Assembly (NCBI GenBank): GCA_030407005.1 | Contig: JAUDYN010000004.1 | Span: forward strand, 1,674,001-1,738,000 | From: Desarmillaria ectypa | Lineage: Eukaryota > Basidiomycota > Agaricomycetes > Agaricales > Physalacriaceae | Length of the DNA: 64,000 nt | Reading direction: 5' to 3' | In this document: piece by piece, positions 33,091 to 44,400 of the stretch | Layout of the letters: each line of letters begins with the position of its first letter | How positions within the stretch are numbered: the stretch's first letter is position 1 | The notes under the pieces: generated by a model | The model's input: only the letters and a program-made list of their open reading frames with translations | What the model was told of the DNA's origin: nothing | The model's database searches: none | Made by a program: the position numbers and the translations under genes

Positions 33091-34602
33091 TTACAATTGT
33101 TCGGTGCCAACACTGGCATTTACACCCCCGCTTCGAGTTCGGTGCCGAAGTTTCGATACACGATCATCTTTGACTTTGTCAACAGGCCTCCCGACTTCGT
33201 TTGTAGCACTGCGTTTCCGTGTCGTAGCGATAGTCTCCGAAATTGCTAGCTTCATCTTCAGGAGAATCACAACATTCGATGCAGTTCATTTTCTCCAAAC
33301 CGGTGATAGCCCAATCTATCTCTTCTTCCTCGATTGTTTCCTTGACTGAATTCAAATCCTTCCAAGGTCTGATTTTCTATGCATCACATTGTACTAGTGT
33401 CCTTGAAAAACTTGGCAAAGTGATCATAGGTCGTAAAATCCTCTTCAGCCTCGACGGAGCGGTAGAATTCGGCCAGGAGCGCATGACATTGGCCCAGAAG
33501 CATCTGCTTATTCCGCTGGAAGGGACTGAGTGGCGGAGTCGTACTATTCGTGCTCTTTGAAGAATAAAGACCGGTCCTGTGACCCTTCAGTCGCGTGAAG
33601 GAAGAGGTCCCTGGAAGAGTCTTTCCGAGTTATCCCAGCCTCGGTCGCGTAAGAAGACATAGGAAGCGTCGAGAAAAGGGAATGAACGCGTATCCACCAA
33701 ATCGATTCGGCATCGTGAAGAAAGTTGTGCAGAAAGAGTTTTGGCTGTAGGGGGCATCGCCTCTTGCTGTATGATTTCAAGCCGTTCTTGTTCAGACATG
33801 TGCAAGAGCGATCGTAGATTGTTGACGAAGAACGGTTCGTTTTCCGTATGATGAAAGAGGTATCTTACCGCTTGGACTTCAATGGCCATGAAAATCGGGG
33901 TCTCCTGTGACAATGTGAGAAACGATTAAATCAGTCATAGAACGAAACATAAAGTGTTGTGAGTCGTTCTTCGGCTCTTTCAACAAGAAAGGCTCCACGT
34001 ACTCGAGATTCGATATCTTGACCTGATTGTGTTTGTACAGGAGGATGTTTCCAGAAGATATATCTTTGTGAACATGGTCACTTTTGTGGGGATATCTGAG
34101 CCATGGAAACATAAGTTGTTATGCCTGTGTACAATTCGGTTCACTTGGGCCAGGTTAACAATGCGAGGTAGGAAGACTTGATTCAAGAGGTACTGCAGGA
34201 ATTTCACGAATATAGCCTAATTCCTCCATGTAGTAACCGTGTGAGCTGCGACCTGACTATATTGACGAGGTATTGCGGCTTGATTTGAACAAGTCGTCGT
34301 CGTTAGTTCTTCCAGAGTCTGATCTACCGGCCATGAGTCAAAGATTGCCAGTATCAGAAAGGAAAGCCTACAAATTGGTGGCTGTGCGACGTGAACTAGT
34401 CTCAAAGACGGCTTGAACATTAACGACGTCTATTCTTTCCAAAAAGGCTCTTGTCCAGTGTCAAACTCTTTATAACTAGACCTTCTATAACATCGAAGTG
34501 AAGGAAAGCCGTATTTGTGGCGGTGCGACAGCTCGCAATATCCCGGATAACGGCATTGCGGCAACCCTGCAACTGTACAGTTTTGTCATCAAGCCACCAC
34601 AT
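33091..34602 (-). pseudogene. FunK1-type protein kinase, truncated and probably decayed
   Basis: Pieces of the fungal-type kinase domain lie in order on the minus strand. They are FLHFDVIEGLVIKSLTLDKS (34.5 kb), the catalytic-loop analogue VHKDISSGNILLYKHNQ, ISNLEYVEPFLLKE (34.0 kb), PIFMAIEVQAVRYLFHH (33.8 kb), FLHNFLHDAESIWWI (33.7 kb) and LLAEFYRSVEAEEDFTTY (33.4 kb). A basic tail ends GTEQL* at 33091. Joining them needs frame changes that I could not assign to good introns. The usual HRD Arg is Lys, and the DFG-position Asp reads Asn. The N-terminal lobe is missing, because RPL29 begins 70 bp upstream on the other strand. FunK1 kinases are expanded in Agaricomycetes. A divergent intact gene cannot be excluded. 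Confidence 0.6.
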
Positions 34603-34672
34603 TTGTGGCTGTGCAAGCAGAGCTCAATTTCCCGGATTCGAATTCGGTGTCCAGCAAGAACCAGTCGACGCC

Positions 34673-35071
34673 ATGGCCAAGTCAAAAAAGTGAATATATC
34701 CTCTTGCTTGTTTGTATTACCTTTTTAACCATGTTTTCAGTCATACCAACCACAACCAGAACAAGAAGGCTCACCGTAATGGAATCAAGAAGCCACAGGC
34801 TGGTCGTACACGGTCGCTGAAGGGTGTAAGTCATGCAGTTTCTTGTCTTTGTTATAAGCTGACTGGTGATAATTGCAGGTTGATGCCAAGGTTTGCTCTC
34901 ATTGCTTCGTTTGAAGAGAACGGAAGGTTGATGGTTTGTAGTTCCGCCGCAACGCTCGCTTTGCTCTCGTTGGATCGGTGCGTCGCTCTGTCTTGTCACA
35001 TATGTCATTTTCCTAACTTTTGTCTACAGCGACAGGCCCGGGCAGAACAAAAAGCTGCAGCAGCGTCGTGA
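34673..35071 (+). CDS. RPL29: 60S ribosomal protein L29 (eL29)
   Basis: This is a small, very basic cytosolic large-subunit protein. Five exons: 34673 on (MAKSK, codon split), then HTNHNQNKKAHRNGIKKPQA and GRTRSLKG, a 12-nt microexon (34879-34890) encoding VDAK, then FRRNARFALVGS, and finally RQARAEQKAAAAS with TGA at 35069-35071. The protein is 66 or so residues and matches eL29 throughout. Introns make up about half the gene, which is common in ribosomal protein genes of this group. Its promoter must be very close to the kinase remnant on the other strand. Confidence 0.95.
34879..34890 (+). other. 12-nt microexon of RPL29
   Basis: The sequence GTTGATGCCAAG lies between an AATTGCAG acceptor and a GTTTGCTC donor. 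It supplies V-D-A-K, which the eL29 family has between the LKG and FRRN segments. Skipping it would remove exactly four residues and keep frame. Confidence 0.8.
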
Positions 35072-35440
35072 TATGCTTACTTCGGTTTTGGAGATCGCCG
35101 CAAAACTATATGTCTGATACGAGCCATGGGACAGTCAAGGGCTAGTTCAATATGTTATGCGTATGCAGATGTTATGCCTCTCGATTCAAAACAAGAAAAC
35201 CCGTCCAAAACATCATTTCTGTGTCAAGTGTTGCTACCGTCCACACCCATTTGTCGTGCGAACAACTTCATGCTCCAACATATGAACATATTGCTCAATC
35301 GTGCCTACCGCCTGATTTCGGTGAGGCGAACCTGCTACCCACGACAAGAATGATTCTCGTGACCAAGGTTGTTGATCTCCAGCGACCCCGTTCTGAGGTT
35401 AGGTAGGCCTTTCTCTCAAGACAAGAAAATCAAAGTTTTT
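35072..35440. other. Convergent 3' region, RPL29 and TFC1
   Basis: This 369 bp lies between two convergent stops and holds both 3' UTRs. A 75-codon plus-strand frame here (35126-35353) resembles nothing known. Confidence 0.4.
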
Positions 35441-37645
35441 TTAACGCTGTATCGGAATATTCTTTGAGTTTCGGTCCAGGGTCGCTCTCAATCGCAGCGC
35501 CTGCGAATCAACTATCAGTCTCCAGTCTTTGAAATTCAGAAGTTACATACCGCAGCATCCTCTGGTCTTAGAGCTCCCTTCGCCATATTGTGCTTCCCAG
35601 AGCGTAACTTTGCATTCCTAGACGATGTAACTGTCTTGCTAGTTGAACCCTCATGGGTTGCGAGTAAGTTGCGACATTCTTCGTCCGTCGCAATATGCCC
35701 ATCGAGAAGGGAGAAGAATTTATGCCGAAGCACGGCTTTGATGCGCTCGAATACGTGTGTCGAATACCATCCGTCGCGCTCCTGATGTTTGCCTATTGAT
35801 AAGCATGCAATAGAATGCAAAACATGGAAACACTAACGTCGCAAGTTTCGCGCAGATCACTGGCGTCCTCAATCATTTCTTTCAGCATTGGATCTTCGAT
35901 GTCACACAGTTGGAAGGCGGCGGTTTCTTTCGTCAAAGTGCGACCATCAAAGATATGAGAATTCCTGTATAGCACGTCACTTGCGTCAGTATGAACTTGA
36001 TGATTTGTCTAACCTGCGTTCCAGATCTTTGTCCACGCCATGTTCCAGAAAGGCGTTAGTAGCCGAACGGTCTTGACGCCTCGTAGCAACTGATGGTCTA
36101 GCGATGGGGTGGTTGGCATTCCTAAAGTACAGCCGCTGGAATCTGCAAAAGCCAATTTGATTGAATGCATCCCAACCCTATTGAAATAAACTTACAATCT
36201 GGCATCCGTGTGTTTGCGAGGATCGTAACTGAACTTGACCAATGTATCGCGCCAAGGTCCATCTTGGAAAACATAACAAACAAGAGGTAGCAGCACTTTA
36301 GAACTGAATCAGAACCGCCATCAGATTATAACACCAATGAATGAACAAAATGAATAACTTGTGGATTTCCCTGGCCTCTCCGGGTGAAAATTGGTTAAAC
36401 AGCGACATCCGTGTCCATACAGGACGGTCATCGAAGAACTGAAATAACCAATAATCAGTCTTGATGACTCTTAGGGACAAAAGTGTGCTCACCTCTTCGA
36501 GCTTTTTTAGAATTCTTTGATCTACTTGAGCGCGGACAGTCTCAACGTTCTGAGGTGGTTTGTCAGGAACCTAAAGGCTGTTAGTTGATGTTAGGTTACT
36601 GCTGCAAAGAAATGCGACAGACAGTTGTGTCATTGAAGGATATTGTGGCAGGTCCATAGCCTTTCCAGCGCATACGATTGATGAGTCTTTTCTTTTCCTC
36701 GCCAGTCTCTTCGTCAACGGTTGTTGAGACAATGGAGGCAGTATTTGCCTTGAAGCTTCACGTATGTCAATAAGGGATGTGAGAAAATAAGGTGTAAATG
36801 TACTTGTATACTTGAGGAATACTTTGTCTGCTGAATATTGGTGGAGGGAACAGACGAAGATTACTTCGCATGTCTGAATTAGAAGCAGGTGCAGGTTTTG
36901 AGACATCCAGCAGTTGCGGATCTAGATTCATCTCAAAGTCGGGGTCCGAGGTCGATGAAGGTGGTGGCAGGTGTGGTGAAGACGGTGTTGATGGATTGGC
37001 TGGGACCATGTAGTCGGCCTTTTCTTCGGGAAATTTATATGCGCGAATAGCTTCCACTGCACAACATTTCAATCCTGAGACCATTATAGCCATGGCACAA
37101 AAGCATACCATCCATGGAAGACATAGACATGCGGAGTTTACTCATAGGATCTTCAAAATCGGGTTGGTACTGGTAATCAGCCAAACCTAGAGAAAGCGTC
37201 AAACCGGGGCGTCACTGAAACAAGACAGATACTGACTTCGAAATCGTATAGTCTTGGGAATGACACCAACTGCTTCTGTCGTATACTCTCCAATAAAGTC
37301 ATTCTCTGTACCTTCGGTTTTCTTCTTTTTCTTCCGTTTGACGACCTTCAAGAGAATGGCATTCGAAGCCACGACTTCGCCCGGAATGGGATGAGAGAAT
37401 GGATTGTCAGGTCTGAGACTGAGCTCAACAAGAGATTCGGCTTTCGATGCGGCGCGTCTGAATGCGCTATCCAGGCTCGCCTGACCCCCCAGAGTACGAA
37501 TAGCCTCTGGAACAGAAGTAGGTTTGACGCGACCGGGATACTCTACAGAATAGAAAGGTGTCGAAGGTAGAGGAAGGGCTACGGCCTCTCTATATGCAGA
37601 GGCAGGTCCTGAAGTAGATGCCTGGAGTTCAGCATTGGAATCCAT
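35441..37645 (-). CDS. TFC1: Transcription factor IIIC subunit tau95 (TFC1/GTF3C5)
   Basis: This TFIIIC subunit binds the A-box side of tRNA promoters and helps recruit TFIIIB for RNA polymerase III. The N-terminal barrel part reads VEYPGRVKPTSVPEAIRTLG with FRRAASKAESLVELSLRPDN. The HTH/central part carries INRMRWKGYGPATISFND, TVPDKPPQNV, DDRPVWTRMSLFNQFS and VCYVFQDGPWRDTLVKFSYD followed by PRKHTDARFYQR. All are typical of the family. The C-terminus ends TLDRNSKNIPIQR, with TAA at 35441-35443. About twelve exons. The chosen start is MDSNAELQAS at 37645; an in-frame ATG at 37711 would add 22 residues. It is divergent from the METTL14-like gene, with 196 bp between starts. Confidence 0.9.
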
Positions 37646-37841
37646 TTTCGAAGGTAAAGCAGAAACGAAGTCAAAGGTAAAGTCAAGAAAGCAAAAGGTA
37701 AATTCAGGCATCTAATCTGATTGCCGGCCCCTACCTCACGATCACGACCAGCACTGTACATGAAACGAGCAACAATACTTACATCCTAGCACTTCTTTTC
37801 CAGTTTACTAAGCAGAACAGCTTCATTGCAACGGCGACCAA
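37646..37841. promoter_or_regulatory. Bidirectional promoter region, TFC1 and METTL14-like gene
   Basis: Only 196 bp separate the divergent start codons of two RNA-related genes. No clear TATA box was seen. Confidence 0.45.
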
Positions 37842-39680
37842 ATGACAGCAGCAACGGTCGACACGACCCTCGCCTCGGCGAACAGTCTGCTCGCCTACCA
37901 CAGTTCTCTCATTGACGACATTCGTCGTTCCCAACGTGAACATCGACGTCAACTCCATTCTCTACCTCCTTCCATCTCTCAACCTCTGCTTTCTCTTCCC
38001 CTAATTCCTTCGCCTCCACCATCACCCCTGCCGTCTCCAACGATCCAGCCTGCTTCACAGTCGCGTCAGAACAAGTACAGGGCGGATCTACCTCCCGCGA
38101 AACGTGCCAGAGTTGCGAGATACAGGAATTACGTACCAGAAGAGGAGACTATCCGTAATGACTACTCGCAGCGCTACGTCGACGGCGGGGAATGGCCGCA
38201 GAATTGGGTGCTAGGTGCTGAACCCGAACATCGCTTCGAAGAGTGAGTTGCTGTCACTTGCAGTTTGCAGTCATTCATCTAGCAGCTAGATATCCTAAGC
38301 AGCATCGCTTACTTGCTCTCAAAAAACTGTCTGTTCAGTCACATTCCTTACCCCCTTCCTATCTACCCTTTACTGCGCTTTCTACAATCCAACCATGCAA
38401 GTTCGATGTCATTCTTCTTGACCCTCCTTTCTCTTCTTCGTTCACTTGGAACCATCTTCAGGAGCTTCCAATACCCTCTCTTGCAGCCGATCCCAGTTTT
38501 GTCTTCCTGTGGGTTGGAAGTGGCGCTGGAGATGGATTAGAGCGGGGAAGAGAAGTGCTTGCGAAATGGGGTTATCGACGCTGTGAGGACGTTGTCTGGG
38601 TCAGGACTAATAAGTTATCAAACAAGGGTCCTGGCACTGATCCACCAACGACTTCTCTACTTACGAGGACCAAACAGCATTGTTTGATAGGGATACGAGG
38701 TACCGTGAGGAGATCAACGGACAGCTGGTTTGTCCATTGTAATGTCGGTGCGTATATCAGAATTGCCCTTGAAATTCAGTTCTTGCTTAAGATTTTTCAT
38801 AGACACGGATGTGATCATATGGGAAGGTGATCCAAATGATCCAACACGAAAACCACCTGAGACGTATACTCTCATCGAGAACTTCTGTCTTGGGACGCGA
38901 CGTTTAGAAGTTTTCGGTAAACTGTCGTCACTACGACGTGGCTGGGTAACCGTACTAGGCAGCGACACCGCTCCTGAGGGCCCTATCTTTGTTGAAGGTG
39001 AAGAAGGTGGCAAAGCTACCCGGTGGGAACGCGAAAGCTGGGAAAATGGTGTCAAGGAAATCGCTGGCGGGGGGAAATTTGTGGTCCCCATGACGTCCGA
39101 TATCGATGCTCTCCGACCAAAATCGCCCATGAGAGGCGGGAGCACGAACAACGGAAGCTCTGGAGGTGTTCCCCTCTCAGGAGGCACTCCAGCGGGAATT
39201 GGGGGCGTGAATATGATGAACGGTATTCGATTTAACAATGGGGTCAGACAGCCTGGGTTTGGTGGTATGGATATGGGTGTTGGTATGCCCATGGGTATGG
39301 GTATCAACTCCCTCGGTATGGGCGTGGGTGTCGATAGTATGATGGGCGGTGGATGGCCTGGGATGCAAGTTATGGGAAATGTAGGAATGGCGGGGATGGA
39401 AGGAATGGGCGGTATGCCTGGAATGAACGGCATGAACCCTGGCATGAATGGGATGAATGTACCCATAATGGATCCTCAAGCTATGCAAGGCATGAATGGG
39501 CAGGACATGAGTATGGGTGGTATGATGATGGGTGGACAAGGAGGCGGATTTATGCCTATGTTCAACGGCATGGGTGGCTGGGGAGATGGCCAGTTTGGTA
39601 TGGATGGCGGTGGCTGGGACGGTGGTGGAATGATGCCTGGTATGGGTGGTATGGGTATGGGACAATGGACCAATTACTAG
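37842..39680 (+). CDS. MT-A70 family protein, METTL14/KAR4-like
   Basis: The family contains the mRNA N6-adenosine methyltransferases; METTL14 is the RNA-binding partner of METTL3. Three exons give about 577 residues. The N-terminal 130 residues are disordered except for DYSQRYVDGGEWPQNWVLG. The MT-A70 core has KFDVILLDPPFSSSFTW, EDVVWVRTNKLSNKGPG, HCLIGIRGTVRRSTDSWFVH, NVDTDVIIWEGDP and IENFCLGTRRLEVFGKLSSL, then RRGWVTV. The domain order and the GTVRRSTD and FCLG-RRLE motifs favour METTL14 over METTL3. The motif at the catalytic position reads DPPF, not the METTL3 DPPW. The last 190 or so residues (39120-39677) are extremely Met/Gly-rich. The introns lie after FEE and after HCNV. The stop TAG is 39678-39680. 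Confidence 0.88.
39120..39677 (+). repeat. Met/Gly-rich low-complexity coding tract
   Basis: GGTATG/GGCATG-type hexamers repeat with variation through the C-terminal tail of the METTL14-like gene (for example GMDMGVGMPMGMGINSLGMG). The tract produces long but meaningless open frames on the opposite strand. Confidence 0.75.
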
Positions 39681-39930
39681 GACCCGTGTCTTGGGTTACC
39701 ACTATCGTATTTATTAATGTTCATCGTGTATGTACACATTTCGCATACTTATCTGCACTTAGATCTGTTCGTACTGGGAATCCGCACAGGGTCAGATATT
39801 ACTACATTCGAATGGTCTTTACAGGTTATGAGGGCTGTCGTAGATTATGAACCTGGCGGCTGAACTATACACTACTTATAAATATACCACCGACGGCATG
39901 AATGGTAAAATAAACAAAACGAGAAACCAA

Positions 39931-41001
39931 TCAGTCGGAGTGTTGCTCCTTCTTGTATTTGCGACGTTCCATTTCCTCCCTCGTCATACGCGTACCCAGT
40001 ATAACATCCCAGTGGATAAAGAATGGTTGGGCAAAGTTGTGCTTAATACCGACGGTCTGTAACATATTGATCAGCTTTGGACATGATAGGATGAGATTTA
40101 CACCACATACCTGGTGATGTATGTCGTGGTAATCTGCATTGTTTGATGTCATAAACTGAAGTGGATCCCATGGAAAACGGTATCCGCAGTGGTCATCACA
40201 GGTCTTAAACGTAGCAACGACGAATAATAGCGTCGCTTGTCGTACTGTCATATCCGACAATATTTCAGCAACGACAGAGCCAAGGGAGTCCAGGCAGAAT
40301 CCTTCGACGGGATGGTTATACAACGCCCCAAATGCATATGGGACATAGAGACGATGGTGCCAAGAGTGGAAGTGCTTGTACATCCATTTATTGGTATGCA
40401 TCAAACGGTGAAGCGTGTATTGCCAGGTGTCGATGATGAACCTAGACGTAAAGAATTAGAATCATAATGAAGAGAGAAGCAAAAGACGGACATACATTCC
40501 AAACACCAACTGCAAGAACGGTATTGCCCACCAATACACAAAGTAAGACACCGACCCAACTGCAGGCGAGGTCCACTCCGCCAGGATACCTCTGGCAAGC
40601 ACGGGGCGAATGACACGAGCAATCGCATCAATTTTTGATGAGTGGCTCACAACGAGTGCGTTATCATCCCCCAATACAGCCAGTCCTAGTATCGTCTGGA
40701 GAACATGCTGAAAGATGACAGCCCATACTACTTGTGAGCGCGAGACCCTGTTTCGCGACGTAACTTCGGCGGACTCATGGATGCGGTACCTCTCCAGCCA
40801 CTTCCAGGTCGACGTGTCGAGGTAGTGGAAGAAAAGGCAGATGACCCAGTACGCGACAACGGGTGCAGCGAGGGCGAGGTGGTGGTCCGAAAAGCCCTCT
40901 ATAAGGTCCTTGTTGCAGGAATAGTAAAAGGGAACGTTCTGACAATCGCATAGGCGGGTATTGTTCATTGCGCCAATGGAGAGATGAGCGTCACTGTACA
41001 T
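39931..41001 (-). CDS. SUR2: Sphingolipid C4-hydroxylase (SUR2)
   Basis: This is a di-iron membrane hydroxylase of the ER that converts dihydrosphingosine bases to phytosphingosine. Three histidine boxes are visible: HRLMH (in DTWQYTLHRLMHTNKWMYKH), HSWHH and HDIHH (in NNADYHDIHH), followed by WDVILGTRMT near the end. Hydrophobic segments include LALAAPVVAYWVICLFFHYL and a second pair around 40.5-40.7 kb. The tail is Lys/Glu-rich and ends KKEQHSD, with the stop at 39931-39933. The start is taken as ATG 41001 (MYSDAHLSIGAMNN); the next Met, 11 residues on, is also possible. Three exons give about 315-325 residues, the usual family size. Confidence 0.92.
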
Positions 41002-41421
41002 GTCGGCAGCCAAGGATGGGAGACCTGACCGAAGTCGTCAGATTTTATTGGACCAGGATATCATCATTTCTCACGCCGGCCGATCGCTTCAGACTCGGGT
41101 CCGAAAAACAGCCTCGCGGCCCGCTGGCAAATTCTCAGCCAACAAAATCTGTGTTTTTTTCGCAGAAATTTACCACTACACCCTCCGATTTTATGTATTA
41201 TAGCAGTGCTTATATTTTTAATTCTTTATTTTTTTGCTCAGTGCTACATGGTCAGCGGGAATGACACACGTACCCCGGGATAAGAGGTCAGTAGCCTAGA
41301 TCGAATAACCAGGTCTTTTGACTCGAGTTCGACCAGAGAGCGCACAATCTGGATTGACAACAGCAAGGGACAAGCAGGAACAAGTGCACAAGAATAATAA
41401 GGTACAATATATATCCAGACT
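41002..41421. other. Upstream region of SUR2
   Basis: This 420 bp separates two minus-strand genes. It contains T-rich runs (41150-41250) on the plus strand, that is A-rich on the sense strand of SUR2, and no coding pattern. Confidence 0.35.
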
Positions 41422-44400
41422 TCAGTGACCCTTCTTCTCAACCCTCCACTCCTTGAATATCCCATCCAGACTTTTGTATATCAGATGCGAAGGCAAGCAA
41501 CGTATTATCTCCCCCACTCGGCCGTCTACGTCACTTCTTCCCTTCTCCCCGACTGCCTTCTGGGCGTATTCCGTCGCTAGGCGAAAGATAGCTAGCACTG
41601 CTAGTGAAACATGTGTTTGTTGTCCACCATGGGGAGAGTCAGGCGAGAGCGCCGATAACAGAGGTCCAACAATGCTAGGCGTAGATATGGTGGGCCCAGA
41701 AAGGAAAGGAGTAGCCCGCTCTCCTCGCACGAGTCGTAACAGAATCTCCAAGAGATTATCCATTTCAGTCATGTGCGTCTTCACAAAACGTTCTCGCTCA
41801 TTTTGCGCACCGACAGGAGAATTCACGGCCCATCCATCGAGTACATTGCGGATGGTTGGAGGCTGTGAAGAAACCAGGTCAGATCAATATCTGATGCTGA
41901 AACGGAGAGAGCACATACAGGATCAGGATCGACAATCGCGATCTTTTTCTCCCAACCTTCTGCTGCATCTCCCGCTACCCAGAACATCCGTCCAAACATA
42001 CTTCTCAGCCAGTCCTGGATATCTCCCGTCTTCACCCATTTCGGTTCAGAAAGCGGCCTCGTGGTATCGAGGTATGCAACCAGCATGATGCTCGTAGGCA
42101 ACTCGGATTTGGTAAATGGAGGCAACGTCAGATCCGACTCCACGGCTTCAACAGAAAATAGGAGAGGCACATAAGAATGTTTAGTATCCGAAAGACCTTC
42201 AAGCTGAAAGGAGAAAATTCACCACCAACAACAGAAGTACGACTAAAGAAACTCACAATGATGCCTTTCAGATCCTTTTCACCATCCATGCCTACAGATA
42301 TGCGTACTTCAATGCGCCCCTCAGCACGGTAGATTTTCATCGACTCTACCACTTCTGCATCGATGATGAGACGTCTTCCACCATTGGCATACGATATGGA
42401 TAGACGATTAGCAGAAGGGGTCCTTGCAGATTTCGCCTCCATATTCGGTATCGTATCACCGTGAGCAGATGCTGTTGAAGTAGAAGCAGATTGCATGTTC
42501 GACAAGGGTGAAGCAGGAGGTTCTGGCAAATAATCCAGATGAGTATCGGTAGTCTGCGTAGGCTCTCCATTTCCGTCCGCCAAGGACGCTACAGAGGAAT
42601 TCAATCCAGGCTGTTGGGAGTCGATGTCCACCAATGTCGTGGACCTGCTCAGCGGGGCCATTTGCGATTCCTCCTTGACTGTGGTGGCTTGCGACGACTC
42701 GGAGACCTGCGTTTCAGTACATCCAACATGATCAGCAGTCTGCGTCTCACTGTAAGCAAGAGCGAAGATTGGGTGAGGAAGAGATACGGAAGAGATAGCA
42801 TCAGATACAGACACGTTAACAGACGAAGCAGCATCGTCTGATGATGAAAGAGAGGATAAAACAGGAACCTCGGGCAGCGCGGTAACATCAGAGGCATCGT
42901 GAGGCTTGCCTTCGTTATCAGAAGGCAACACTTTAGCGCCAACATCCTTAGTGCTCATCGACGAGCCATTCACACCATTTCGCCCATCCTCTTGCTCGAC
43001 AGGAGCAGAGACGGCAGACTCGGGACCATCGAGATGCGCCGAAGCAGCATGCTCTGCTTCATCATTGGGTTCGTCGTTATGACTCCCAGTCCCAGCCTCA
43101 GTATGCGTCTTATCAACACCTGCCATATCAACATCAAAAATGCCTTCGAGAGTGAAATGTTAGCAGCGAGTGCTCAACCTCAAGGCAAACGAGGGGTCAT
43201 GCACAGCAAAGCCCGACGACTGAAAGATCATAACCAGACTCACCGTGAGCATCAGAAATACCATTGTGGACGATAACGTCGTCCTCGGGAAATTCAGTGT
43301 TTTCGCTCACATGGAGCTGAGCGCCAACCTCTTCCTCATCCCCGTCATGTTCCGCATCCTCACCTTCGACAATGGCAGCCATAAGCCAGTCAGTTTCGCT
43401 TGCCGTTTCTGCAACACTTGGTGCAACACTTGATCTATCATCGCTCATGTGTGGAGGTGGTGGCTGCGTTCTGCCCTCCTCTAAATCCATGTCATCATCT
43501 TCCAACTTCTTCCGTTTACCTTTCCTCAAATCGGAAGGTGCGGAATTAGTGGTGGAACTGTGGGGGATGGGCTGAGCATCTTCTGCAGTAACGGGCGTGT
43601 GGAAATAGATCCGAATTCTGGAAGGAGGTGTATCAACGGGATCAGGAGCATGTGTACGAGCGACTGATTCGTCCTCATCCTTCACCAAAGGGATATTGGG
43701 CTCTGTAACTGCGGTTGCATCGTCCCTGTTGGAGGGTTTCTGGTAATCTCCCCCAGACATCGGTTCACCTTCAGGAGGTTTGACAGGCATACCCTCCGCT
43801 ACTGGCGTGTTTGCCTCTACGTCGACAGGATGCGCATCCAGATTATTTTCCTCAATTTCGGGTTTCGCTGGCTCTGCTTTCGCAGCCAACGAAGAGGGCA
43901 ATGTACCCCAAACCCACGACAACTCCCGAATCTCCAGGCCGATAATCCTGAAATCCGTAAGCGTCCTCTTGTTTTCATCTTTTTTACCCATGTTCCCAAA
44001 GCTAGATGACATTGAACCCTCCCTGGTCCCAAAAGTGCCATCATGACGACCACCTCTGTTTGAGTGCCCTTGTCCACGGCCTCGAAAGTTAGAAGGCTGG
44101 TGTGAATAGCTTCCAGAACTCAGGTTGAATGACCCGCCGCCCCTGCGGTTGTTACCACCGCCAAAATTCCCTCTTGATCCATGACCTCTCAAGGAGCCCC
44201 TTCCGCCGCCGCTGCCGCCGACATATCCGCTTCCATTTCGTCCCCGACCCCCCATTCCTCCTCGGTTTCCTCCAGGCTGGCCCCTACCTCTGCCACTGCC
44301 AGTACCTCCACCTCTGTTTGAGTTACCACCACCACGTCCCACCGTCATAGAATTGCCGCTCATGGGCCCACCACCACGGCCTCCAACAGCAGCCTGATTA

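Noticed and set aside
38714..39466. A 250-codon antisense frame rich in Pro and Ile over the METTL14-like tail
   Set aside because: It is the complement of GGTATG-type repeats that encode Met/Gly. Low complexity explains the open frame.
41280..41350. A possible tRNA-like stretch with a B-box-like GAGTTCGACC
   Set aside because: I could not fold a cloverleaf with a matching A box and acceptor stem around it.
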